Positions 38,669-46,352 of a stretch of DNA of 64,000 nucleotides are shown in pieces. Every line of letters begins with the position of its first letter. The first letter of the stretch is position 1. The notes under the pieces were generated by a model. That model was not told where the DNA came from, ran no database searches, and was given only the letters and a program-made list of their open reading frames with translations. A program made the position numbers and the translations under genes. The stretch is from CAIWTU01 sp963815135 (lineage in GTDB: Bacteria; Desulfobacterota; Desulfuromonadia; Geobacterales; Geobacteraceae): the NCBI GenBank assembly GCA_963815135.1, contig CAWFFO010000011.1:777100-841099 (forward strand). Direction: 5' to 3'.

Positions 38669-40453
38669 TTATTTCAAGCCAACTAAAATGCTGTAGCCGG
38701 ATGAGTCGGTTCTGGTCATGACAAACATGTCGCCGATATACGACAGAGTTCCGTGCTCGTTGTAATAATAAGGACTGATGTCCTGCTGCCGCCATGTTGA
38801 CGGATTTGTAATGACGCTCGGGTATGAAAAAAAGTCGTAATAATTAGTGATGGCTTTGCCGTTTGCGTCATAGTAATGGGAACTGCCGTCCTGGGCCGGA
38901 GTAGTGAAATTGGCAAAATCCCTGTATTCCTTCGCATCGGGGTTGGGGTCGGGATAATATGCCAGTGTAAATGGGTCCGGCAATTGGCTATTGCCCGTGC
39001 TGTCGGTGTATTGCGGAAAGGCCGCCATTCCTGAGCCTGAGATGGACATGGTGCCGTATGCCCATGACGGTATGTTGGGCGAGGCGCTGTCTGGGGTTGT
39101 GGAACTGAGGGCATGGAATTTGTAGACACCTGCCAGGTTGTTGAGGGTCGGTGCAGGTAATGCCTGATCGGTGGGAATGAAGCATAATTCCATAATCCGG
39201 AGAAAGTATTCCGGGTTTTGACCGTTTACGTCGGTACGTGTCCCGACTCCGACAACAACGGTTTTGTCCGATGTCATCCTGCCGGTAAAAACCACCTCGT
39301 GCGGTTCTTTCGGCACCAGGTAGTCGTAGTTTGGTATCGCTTGTGTGGCGACGTTCGGATAGTTCCAGTATTCCTTCAGCAGGCCGTCGCTATCAATGCC
39401 GAAACTCGTAACCTTCCAAAACAGATCATAGCTTAACCCTTTCCATTCCGGCGTGGAAAAATCCCAATAAATAATGTCCTTGTACTGCTCGGTCCAGATA
39501 TAACCATGCTGCCCGACCTTGGCGTTGCAGTATTCCCATTGCGTGTTTGAACCACTGTATAGCTGGTGATACGTAAAGCGGGTCGGTCCGTTTCCCTGCA
39601 GGTACGGGTTGTTCGGGTTCTGACCCGAACCGGTGCCCATGATATCTTCTATGGAATATGCGTTATCGACAGGGTCCTTTCTCTGAAAAACCGTAATCGC
39701 CCTGGACTGCAGGGTGGGCGACCATGTGGCTGCCATCATGTTTTTTCTCGATCCCATTGTCCCGTGGAATTCCGGCCATGCACCGCTTCCGGTCAGGCTC
39801 AGGTCGCCATTACCGTTCACGGAGATGCCGAATCCCGGCGGCGGGGTGATGGTGGCGGAAGGGTCATCGGGATTATAATGGGCGCTGTCCTGAAAATCCG
39901 AAATCTGCGCGGTGCAGTTGCCGTTATCGTCTATTGTCATTGTCATTGTGCCGCGCTCCCACTTCGCATCCGGTCCGGTGACCAGGGTGTGGAAGTACCA
40001 GGAGCTGTTGGTGCGGGATCCTCCAACCTGAACGTACGCCAGGTCAAGGTTGGAAATGGGAAGGGGCGTCGCCGCTACCTGGGCGGAGTCAATGCTCTCG
40101 CCGTCACGGTTGATCGCCGTAACCATGAAGTAGTACTTGATATTGTTATCCAGACCGGTAATGACGCAGGTTGCCTTGTCCGAGCTGAATTTTGTGGCGT
40201 TGGCCCTGGTAACCGAAGATCCGGAGAGTTCCGAAACATAATAGACATTGTAATAAACAGCCGAAGGATTGCCAGACCAGCTCAAGGTAACAGAATTTGT
40301 GCCGGAGTCAGCCTGAAGCCCGGAGACTTGCTCGGGTATACCCGGGTCGTAACGCCAGGGGTCTCCACCTTGCCCCCCTGTACAGCCATTAAGAGAAACA
40401 CTGCAAAATGCAGCCATAATGGAAAAGACGATAACATACAGAAGATTTTTCAA
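38669..40453 (-). CDS. Fibronectin type III lipoprotein of unknown function
   Basis: About 594 residues. Lipobox LNGC after a hydrophobic segment, one FN3 domain (IPEQVSGLQADSGTNSVTLS, ending DGESIDSAQVAATP), then a large beta-rich region containing repeated WYFHTLVTGPDAKWERG / FTYHQLYSGSNTQWEY / YKFHALSSTTP type segments. These suggest three internal repeats of an uncharacterised domain. A TTG start at 40453 is preferred because GGAGG sits 8 nt before it; ATG 40468 overlaps that site. First gene of the minus-strand surface operon. Confidence 0.65.
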   Translation of the reverse strand: MKNLLYVIVFSIMAAFCSVSLNGCTGGQGGDPWRYDPGIPEQVSGLQADSGTNSVTLSWSGNPSAVYYNVYYVSELSGSSVTRANATKFSSDKATCVITGLDNNIKYYFMVTAINRDGESIDSAQVAATPLPISNLDLAYVQVGGSRTNSSWYFHTLVTGPDAKWERGTMTMTIDDNGNCTAQISDFQDSAHYNPDDPSATITPPPGFGISVNGNGDLSLTGSGAWPEFHGTMGSRKNMMAATWSPTLQSRAITVFQRKDPVDNAYSIEDIMGTGSGQNPNNPYLQGNGPTRFTYHQLYSGSNTQWEYCNAKVGQHGYIWTEQYKDIIYWDFSTPEWKGLSYDLFWKVTSFGIDSDGLLKEYWNYPNVATQAIPNYDYLVPKEPHEVVFTGRMTSDKTVVVGVGTRTDVNGQNPEYFLRIMELCFIPTDQALPAPTLNNLAGVYKFHALSSTTPDSASPNIPSWAYGTMSISGSGMAAFPQYTDSTGNSQLPDPFTLAYYPDPNPDAKEYRDFANFTTPAQDGSSHYYDANGKAITNYYDFFSYPSVITNPSTWRQQDISPYYYNEHGTLSYIGDMFVMTRTDSSGYSILVGLK

Positions 40454-40773
40454 ACGGGATCCTCCCATTGCGACCGGAGCGGCGATTTGTTAACCGATAT
40501 TTTGCAACATCGATAAATTTTTCGGGTATGAGATATAACAAATATTTAAATAATATACAACACTATATAACGTAGTATTCTTCAGAATTTTTACTTAATT
40601 AGTATGCAGAGAATAGACAGATGATAATAAATATAAAATAGCTTAAAATAACAGTATGATATGAAGTATATGAATAAACTGTTTATTAAAAATTGTGGAT
40701 TCGGCTGTTAAAAATGTTGCATAAAGCAATATGATGTATTATATAACGCAGGAATAATTTGAATGGAGGCAGG
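40454..40773. promoter_or_regulatory. Divergent AT-rich promoter region
   Basis: 320 bp between the lipoprotein operon and the TonB-dependent receptor gene, strongly AT-rich. Both promoters must lie here; no particular operator could be assigned by eye. Confidence 0.45.
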
Positions 40774-42843
40774 ATGAATTATAGATGGTTGCCGGCTCTG
40801 AGTGTAATCTTGTGGTTTATAGTTGCCTCGGTTCAGGTGTCGGCCATGGGGACGCCGGAAGATCAGAGCGAAGATATCTTCAACCTTGGAGAGGTTGTCG
40901 TGTCGGGGAAGGCGGATGGGATCGAGGCCGCTGAAACGGTTCACGTAATTACCTCTGATGACATCAAAAAGTCTAGTGCCAGAACGCTTGACGAGGCCCT
41001 TGTCCTTTTGTCCGATGTAAACGTTCAGGTCGGCAACGATGCAGTGCCCCGCATCGAAATAAGGGGATTCAAAACCAGGCATGTGCTGCTTTTGCTGGAT
41101 GGTATCCCGATGAACTCATCATTTGACCAGCAGTTTGATCCCACGATGATACCGGTGGAAAATATTGCGAAGATAAAAGTCACCGCGGGGGCCAGTTCGG
41201 TACTCTACGGACAGGGCGGGCTTGGCGGAGTAATAAATATTATAACCAAAAAGGGCAGGAAAGGGCTGAACGGGACGGCCGGGTTCGAGTCGGGAGACGG
41301 AGCGCCTTATTACAGCAAGGCAAGTATTTCGGGCGGCAAGGGGAAGTTTGACTTTTTTGCCAGCGGCAGCGTGTACAGAAGGGACCGTTTCCCGCTTGCC
41401 AGTCCTTTTACCGAGAGCATTTACGAAGCTAACGGCTACAGGAACAACAGCGACAGCACAAGAGATAACGCCTTTTTCAATCTGGGCTTCAATCCGAACA
41501 GTGACCTTTACATTGCCTTGACGGGAAACTGGGTGCAGGGCGGCTACGGAAAGCCCGCCAGCGCCATTAACAACAAATTCGATCCGTATGCTCCGCCGGC
41601 CCGTTTCGGCCGGGTGGACTGGTTCGGAGGCTACACCTTGCAGCTTGCCGCGGATTACGATGTTACGAAGGCACTGAATGTAAGGTCTATGGTGTACTAC
41701 AATTTGATCGATCAGGACAATAACCAGTATGACGATGAAAACTATAATACCATCGACAATCCCCAAATCCCCAATTCATACAAGCTCATAAACACCGGGA
41801 TAAACAGGGGGGTTTCCATTCAGCCGAAGTATGACCTTGGCAGAGCCGGAATAATAACCATGGGAGTTTCCGGAGAATGGGACACCTGGATCGATTCGGG
41901 GCTGGTAAAGACCGGCGGTAATGGCGGCAGCGGCGGCGGCGCGCAGGGGGGGCACGGCATAGGCGGCGGAAGTCCTCCTTATATATTGTTTCCGGTCCAG
42001 GACCACTACGACATCTTTATGTGTTCCGCGGCCATTGAATATCAGGTGGCTTTGCTAAATAAACTCGGTTTTGCCGTTGGATACGCCCATCATTGGCAAT
42101 TCAGGGATGAAGCTGATACCCATGATTACAGCGTGTCGGCGAGCACCTATTACGATCTTTTCAAAGGGACGCGCCTCAAGGCCGCATTTCAGCGGAATAT
42201 ACGTTTTCCCTCATTGAGCCAGCTCTACCTGAGGGACACCAATAACCCCTACCTCGCAAACGAGAAGGCCTTCCATTACCAATTGGGGGTGGAGCAGAAG
42301 TTGCCGTGGAGGAGCCTGTTCAGTATTGACGGATTCCGGAGCGACCTTTACAATTTCATAGCCCTGGACCAGAATGTAACCCCGGCAAAAAATACAAATT
42401 TTGCCTTATACCGCTTTTATGGTTTCGAGTCCTCGCTGGAGACGAATTTTTTGAAAAATCTCAATCTGAAGGCGAGTTATACCTTAAATATCTCCCAGGA
42501 CCTCTCTGGAGTGGGGCGGGATGAAGTTCAGTATGTTCCGAGGGACAAGCTGACCTTTATCGGCAAATACGATTTCGATTTCGGTTTGACCCCTTATGTA
42601 TCGGTCATTTATGTGGCAAATTCCGAGGTGTATACAAAACAGCAGATCGCTACGGTAGATAAGGAACAAATGGCCAACTATACGCTTGTCAACTTCAAGC
42701 TGAGCCAGAAATTGCTGAAAAACAAGGTAAATTTGTATGTCGGAGTTGACAATCTCCTGAACAAAAGCTACGAACAGAGTTACGGTATACCCAGACCGGG
42801 CCGTTTTATATTCGGCGGTATAGAATATCGTTTCACTATCTGA
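40774..42843 (+). CDS. TonB-dependent outer membrane receptor
   Basis: About 689 residues. Signal peptide, a short N-terminal extension containing NLGEVVVSG, a plug domain (ITSDDIKKSSARTLDEAL, IEIRGFKTRHVLLLLDGIP, SSVLYGQGGLGGVINI) and a beta-barrel ending in Ile after aromatic-rich strands (GRFIFGGIEYRFTI). The ATG at 40774 follows GGAGG; a TTG at 40759 is less likely. Substrate unknown; an unusual Gly-rich stretch at about residue 385-410 lies in a predicted extracellular loop. Neighbouring genes are surface proteins rather than metal or corrinoid genes. Confidence 0.92.
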   Translation: MNYRWLPALSVILWFIVASVQVSAMGTPEDQSEDIFNLGEVVVSGKADGIEAAETVHVITSDDIKKSSARTLDEALVLLSDVNVQVGNDAVPRIEIRGFKTRHVLLLLDGIPMNSSFDQQFDPTMIPVENIAKIKVTAGASSVLYGQGGLGGVINIITKKGRKGLNGTAGFESGDGAPYYSKASISGGKGKFDFFASGSVYRRDRFPLASPFTESIYEANGYRNNSDSTRDNAFFNLGFNPNSDLYIALTGNWVQGGYGKPASAINNKFDPYAPPARFGRVDWFGGYTLQLAADYDVTKALNVRSMVYYNLIDQDNNQYDDENYNTIDNPQIPNSYKLINTGINRGVSIQPKYDLGRAGIITMGVSGEWDTWIDSGLVKTGGNGGSGGGAQGGHGIGGGSPPYILFPVQDHYDIFMCSAAIEYQVALLNKLGFAVGYAHHWQFRDEADTHDYSVSASTYYDLFKGTRLKAAFQRNIRFPSLSQLYLRDTNNPYLANEKAFHYQLGVEQKLPWRSLFSIDGFRSDLYNFIALDQNVTPAKNTNFALYRFYGFESSLETNFLKNLNLKASYTLNISQDLSGVGRDEVQYVPRDKLTFIGKYDFDFGLTPYVSVIYVANSEVYTKQQIATVDKEQMANYTLVNFKLSQKLLKNKVNLYVGVDNLLNKSYEQSYGIPRPGRFIFGGIEYRFTI

Positions 42844-43137
42844 TTGTTGCGGCCGCGGTCAAAGTGCAAAAGATGAATTCATCTGCCGACCCCCTCCGGT
42901 ACTAATACGTTAATTCCGAGTTACTTTTTTATACGAAGGCGTAATATATATTGACATATAATATGAGTTTATATATAACCTCTAACTAATGAAATAGTTC
43001 ATTTATAGATTGAAAGTTAATCAAAAATATCCGGATTACCAACCGAACCACCTGGTAAAGTCGTCGTGTTCGAATTAATTAGAACCATCTGCACATGCAT
43101 CCTTTCACGGTGATGCATAACAAGTTACGAGAAAGAC
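42844..43137. other. AT-rich intergenic region
   Basis: About 290 bp without a gene between the receptor and the DUF2292 gene. Repeated TATATA-type tracts around 42945-42980 could hold a promoter; no clear terminator was found for the receptor gene. Confidence 0.4.
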
Positions 43138-43287
43138 ATGAGCAAAACTGAAAAAGTGATCGAATTGCTGAATGATTTGAAAAAGAACGAATTTACCGGC
43201 TTTATAAGGATCAATTACAGCCAGGGAGGCATCACCAGGATTGAAAAAACTGAAGAACTTCTGAAAAAATCTTCATCTCAAAGATAA
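43138..43287 (+). CDS. DUF2292 (YezD-like) small protein
   Basis: 49 residues, MSKTEKVIELLNDLKKNEF followed by a short beta hairpin ending GGITRIEKTEEL. This matches the DUF2292 pattern of a helix and a strand pair with IExTEK. Function unknown in the family. A weak Shine-Dalgarno (ACGAGAAAG) precedes the ATG. Too short for most gene finders; the amino-acid pattern and stop position support it as real. Confidence 0.7.
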   Translation: MSKTEKVIELLNDLKKNEFTGFIRINYSQGGITRIEKTEELLKKSSSQR

Positions 43288-43308
43288 TAACAACAAATTG
43301 ACCACTGG

Positions 43309-43456
43309 TTGGGTCCTTTGCTGACCGATTAATCGGCCCCAGAAAGCCCAGGTTTGAAACCATAATTGCAGCGGCCATAATTTGGGTCTTTTGCTGACCG
43401 TTCGACGGTCCCGGAAAGCCCGAGTTTGAACCTGCAGGTTTCGACTTGGGCTTTTC
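43309..43456 (+). repeat. Tandem hairpin repeats (2.3 copies, 73-bp period)
   Basis: Two near-identical units at 43309-43361 and 43382-43432, each TTGGGTC(C/T)TTTGCTGACCG, a small loop, CGG(C/T)CCC(A/G)GAAAGCCC and a GTTTGAA tail. A third truncated start lies at 43446. Each unit has its own inverted repeat, and the AAAGCCC of one unit can pair with the GGGCTTTT of the next to form terminator-like stems. Lies between the DUF2292 gene and the riboswitch. Function unknown; serial terminators are the simplest reading. Confidence 0.6.
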
Positions 43457-43587
43457 TGTTTTGAGGTCCATGGAGAAAACCTGTTAAGGCAGGTTCGAGG
43501 GAACAAGTTTAGCAAATTATTGAGTAGGGAGGTGATAGTCAGAGATTTAACCTGTAATGACATTAATTTTGTTGAAGAGGAACAGGA

Positions 43588-43670
43588 TTTTGCCAAACCC
43601 GTCGTGAGGCGGGGACGGAAAGCCACGGGTGCGCCGAAGCTTTAAGCGAAGGCGGACAGCCGGGTTGCCT
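43588..43670 (+). promoter_or_regulatory. GEMM-I class cyclic dinucleotide riboswitch aptamer
   Basis: Conserved GEMM core in order: GCCAAACC, a hairpin closed by CCCGTC/GGCGGG with a GTGA tetraloop, GGACGGAAAGCC, a second hairpin of the CGCCGAAGC/TTTAAGCGAAGGCG type, and CAGCCGGGTTGCC. This closely follows the c-di-GMP-I consensus (GGGCAAACC, GACGCAAAGCC, GCCGGGUUGCC). It lies 84 bp before a PEP-CTERM protein gene. Whether it prefers c-di-GMP or 3',3'-cGAMP, both known for Geobacter GEMM RNAs, cannot be told from sequence alone. Confidence 0.85.
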
Positions 43671-43692
43671 TTATCTTTTAAGTCAAAAGATT

Positions 43693-43724
43693 AAAGTCGG
43701 TCCGGCTTTTTTGTTGTCCGGACC
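43693..43724 (+). terminator. Expression platform of the GEMM riboswitch (two alternative hairpins)
   Basis: A short stem AAAGTCGG/TCCGGCTTT is followed at once by a T run (intrinsic terminator form). The same GGTCCGG at 43699-43705 can instead pair perfectly with CCGGACC at 43718-43724, which buries the T run in a loop (antiterminator form). The two structures exclude each other, as expected for a transcriptional switch. Confidence 0.6.
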
Positions 43725-43753
43725 TTAAGACATTCGAGAAAAGGAGGGCAGAC

Positions 43754-44626
43754 ATGAAAAAAGTAACAGTTTTGTTAGGCATGTTGGTAATGGTTGCTTT
43801 TACATCCAGTGCGTGGGCAGATTTAATTACAATTGCAAACAAAAATCATTTCTGGATTAACGTTGCGAATGATGCAGGTGTAAAGTACAACAACGACGAT
43901 ACGGCCGCTGCAACGGCATTTTCCTCACCCCCCACAACTTCAGCTCCGGACAATAATTCCTACTATTTCAGTTTTAATGGCGGGGGACTCAATGCTTTGC
44001 ACGTTACTACCGACGCCGTAAATAGTGTTACCGGTCAATTGACAACAATAAACAGCACTAGCAACTCCGCCTCCGGCACTTTTTATATCACATCCACTGG
44101 TGGAGGAGGGGCCGCGCAGGATATGCTTCTAATGTTGTCGGCAATGGGCCCAATCCCCGATAACTTCAGCGCGGCCATCAAATCAAGCGGACTTTCTTAC
44201 ACCGGGATTCCTGGAAGTAGCACCACAGAAAAGATAGATGGTGCTGTAAATGAAACATTCAACAAATCTGATTTCCTTTATACATCTACAGGTAGACCGG
44301 CAGGCATGAACGGATTTTTGTCCTTTAATGGATCAAGCCCGTTAACTACTCAATCTATAATGTTTATTGATCTTGGAGTTGAGACTTTAGATGGCCCAGT
44401 ACAGGTTGATTACAATCTTTCGAATCTTCCATCAAGTGTTTCATTTAACTGCTATGGCTGGAGCCTTACATCAAACCAGAAAGAAGGAATCAACTGGTCA
44501 AACAACACATTAAGCGGATATACCATAAATAATCTTGCTCCGGTGCCCATCCCGCCTGCCATTTTCCTCTTCGGCAGCGGCCTGTCCGGACTGTTCTTCT
44601 TCAGAAGGAGAAGCCTGGCCGTTTAA
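43754..44626 (+). CDS. PEP-CTERM-type exported protein sharing a module with the dockerin protein
   Basis: 290 residues: signal peptide (KKVTVLLGMLVMVAFTSSAWA), a globular module, and a sorting tail VPIPPAIFLFGSGLSGLFFF followed by RRR. The module matches the N-terminal part of the 892-residue dockerin-like protein: NDAGVKY/NDSGVKY, ASGTFYIT/ASGTLYVT, NETFNKSDFLY/DETFTKNDFLY, MFIDL in both, and YGW...EGINW in both. Preceded by AAAGGAGG and the GEMM riboswitch, so its expression should respond to a cyclic dinucleotide. The tail predicts cleavage by an exosortase encoded elsewhere. Confidence 0.85.
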   Translation: MKKVTVLLGMLVMVAFTSSAWADLITIANKNHFWINVANDAGVKYNNDDTAAATAFSSPPTTSAPDNNSYYFSFNGGGLNALHVTTDAVNSVTGQLTTINSTSNSASGTFYITSTGGGGAAQDMLLMLSAMGPIPDNFSAAIKSSGLSYTGIPGSSTTEKIDGAVNETFNKSDFLYTSTGRPAGMNGFLSFNGSSPLTTQSIMFIDLGVETLDGPVQVDYNLSNLPSSVSFNCYGWSLTSNQKEGINWSNNTLSGYTINNLAPVPIPPAIFLFGSGLSGLFFFRRRSLAV

Positions 44627-44646
44627 CACGGGCAGACCATTGAAAG

Positions 44647-44680
44647 CAGAGGGTTGACCAACATCAATCCTCTGTTTCCC
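44647..44680 (+). terminator. Hairpin terminator after the riboswitch-controlled gene
   Basis: Stem CAGAGGGTTGA/TCAATCCTCTG (one wobble) with a 6-nt loop, then TTTCCC. Probable intrinsic terminator with a short U-tract. Confidence 0.6.
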
Positions 44681-44710
44681 TTAAATTTAATGTTCTTGAA
44701 ATGAAGCTTG

Positions 44711-44732
44711 CCGGCCCGGATATCCGGGCCGG
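44711..44732. repeat. Perfect 22-bp palindrome
   Basis: CCGGCCCGGAT followed by its exact reverse complement ATCCGGGCCGG, 51 bp before the next PEP-CTERM gene. May be an operator for a dimeric regulator or an RNA hairpin; it lacks a T run. Confidence 0.6.
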
Positions 44733-44783
44733 CGAAAGCCCGCCTATTCCGGCTGGCTAGTTCATCATCGATAGGGGAAAAAC

Positions 44784-45818
44784 ATGAGGAATATTCTTTT
44801 TATCAGTCTGGTACTGGTCATGGCAGCCGGCTCTGCCGCATGGGGCGCCATGACGGGAACGGAAGTTAACGGCGCCGGCCTGTATTCGTCCAATGCGTTC
44901 AACGCGCCGTTGACCTGGTCCGTCAATCACAATGCCGACAACACCTGGACCTACAGCTACAGCTTCACCCCTTCAGGGCAGGGAAGGGGGGTCGCCCTGA
45001 TCAACCTTGAAATAGGCGGCACGCCGACCTTGTCGGGCAGCAGCACTATTTCCACGGGGAATCCCAGTTACCTGGACCCGACCCTGTCAACCAAGAGCCC
45101 CGCGTATTCGCAGCTTGTCACCGGGGGCACCTCCGCGAATCCCACGTGGACCGCTTATTCCTATTCAAACCTGTCCTACAGTTTTCTCTACACGACAAAG
45201 TACTCGACGGCATACCAAGGCCCCACGGGAACGCAACTCGACAAGGCAATCACGTTTAACCCAGACGGAACTGTTGCCAGCGCCGCCACCGCTCTTTCCC
45301 AATACGGACTGATCGACAATCGCGTCAATTCTTTTACGAATGCGAACGGAGCTTCAACATTGGGGCAGTTCGATGCAGGTTCCGCGACGGCAGGTACGGT
45401 TGCTACAACTATCAACGGTTTGTCATTGTTCCTTCCATGCTGGGAAGCCTACCCGGGAAGCTCCAAAGCGTCCGGCAGCGACGGTGGTCCGCCCTCCCAG
45501 GCCGGGACCCTGACCGGTTTCAACGCCGGTTGGACACTCACGTTAACAACAACCGCCGCACCCATGTGGGGAGACTTCTTCCTTGACGGTGGCGACTGGA
45601 AATCCGACGGCAAGTATCTTGAGGCGAGAAACTCGGGATATGACGGCACGGCCCCGGTTTTTGCCTATGTGGACGGCAGTGCCCTCGCAAACAACGGTTT
45701 TGTCCCAACGCCCAATTTCACCGCCGCCCCCGTTCCCATACCGCCTGCATTGTTCCTTTTCGGCAGCGGCCTGTCGGGTCTTTTCTTCTTCAGAAGGCGT
45801 AAAGTTTCTGTCAGCTGA
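44784..45818 (+). CDS. PEP-CTERM-type exported protein
   Basis: 344 residues: signal peptide ending in AAWGA, a Gly/Ser/Thr-rich beta domain and a C-terminal sorting tail VPIPPALFLFGSGLSGLFFF then RRR, almost identical to that of the upstream PEP-CTERM protein. The body is unrelated to its neighbour and no family is recognised. Start ATG with GGGGAAA upstream. Likely exported across the inner membrane and processed by an exosortase; function unknown. Confidence 0.85.
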   Translation: MRNILFISLVLVMAAGSAAWGAMTGTEVNGAGLYSSNAFNAPLTWSVNHNADNTWTYSYSFTPSGQGRGVALINLEIGGTPTLSGSSTISTGNPSYLDPTLSTKSPAYSQLVTGGTSANPTWTAYSYSNLSYSFLYTTKYSTAYQGPTGTQLDKAITFNPDGTVASAATALSQYGLIDNRVNSFTNANGASTLGQFDAGSATAGTVATTINGLSLFLPCWEAYPGSSKASGSDGGPPSQAGTLTGFNAGWTLTLTTTAAPMWGDFFLDGGDWKSDGKYLEARNSGYDGTAPVFAYVDGSALANNGFVPTPNFTAAPVPIPPALFLFGSGLSGLFFFRRRKVSVS

Positions 45819-45823
45819 TTTTA

Positions 45824-45866
45824 TGTGCGAAACAGGGGCTTACGCAAAAGGTCCCTGTTTCGCACA
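45824..45866 (+). terminator. Strong 14-bp hairpin after the PEP-CTERM gene
   Basis: TGTGCGAAACAGGG pairs perfectly with CCCTGTTTCGCACA around a 15-nt loop, starting just after the stop codon at 45818. No T run follows, so it may act as a Rho-dependent or stabilising structure. Confidence 0.5.
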
Positions 45867-45904
45867 TCTCGAGTTAACTAATCACCTAAATTGAAGGAAA
45901 GTAT

Positions 45905-46306
45905 ATGAACAACTATTTAGAAAAATATTCCTTTGGTTTTAAAAGATTGCTCTTGATGCTTGTTATCTTATGCACTATTTCTCTGCTAGCGGGATGCAAT
46001 ACTAAAGAACAAAAACTTACTTTTCACACAGAGTATCAAGCAGTTTTTCTCGATAATGGGCAGGTATACTTTGGTCACCTCTCTGAGACAGACACCAGCT
46101 ATCCTCTTCTTCAGGATGTGTTCTATGTCCAGAACCAGATCAATCCAGAGACAAAACAGCCAGATGGTCTTTTGATCAAACGCGGCAAGGAATTGCACGG
46201 GCCTGACCAGATGAGAATCAATGCAAGGCATATCGTAATGATCGAAACTGTAGGTGCTGACTCACGGGTGGCGCAGTTAATCGCGGAGGTAAATAAGAAG
46301 AAATGA
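45905..46306 (+). CDS. Small lipoprotein of unknown function
   Basis: 133 residues with a lipobox LAGC near residue 31, then a compact domain with the signatures FLDNGQVYFGHL, QDVFYVQNQ and KRGKELHGPDQMRIN. The same pattern occurs in a conserved uncharacterised family, and its position between two PEP-CTERM genes may hint at a role in that system. The remaining residues end in a Lys-rich tail. Start ATG with GAAGGAAAG upstream. Confidence 0.65.
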   Translation: MNNYLEKYSFGFKRLLLMLVILCTISLLAGCNTKEQKLTFHTEYQAVFLDNGQVYFGHLSETDTSYPLLQDVFYVQNQINPETKQPDGLLIKRGKELHGPDQMRINARHIVMIETVGADSRVAQLIAEVNKKK

Positions 46307-46352
46307 CATAAGGTATTTAATGAAATAACTGATAAGAATAAGGGGGGGTACT

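Noticed and set aside
40759..40773. TTG at 40759 as the start of the TonB-dependent receptor
   Set aside because: It overlaps the GGAGG that serves the ATG at 40774, and the signal peptide begins at that ATG.
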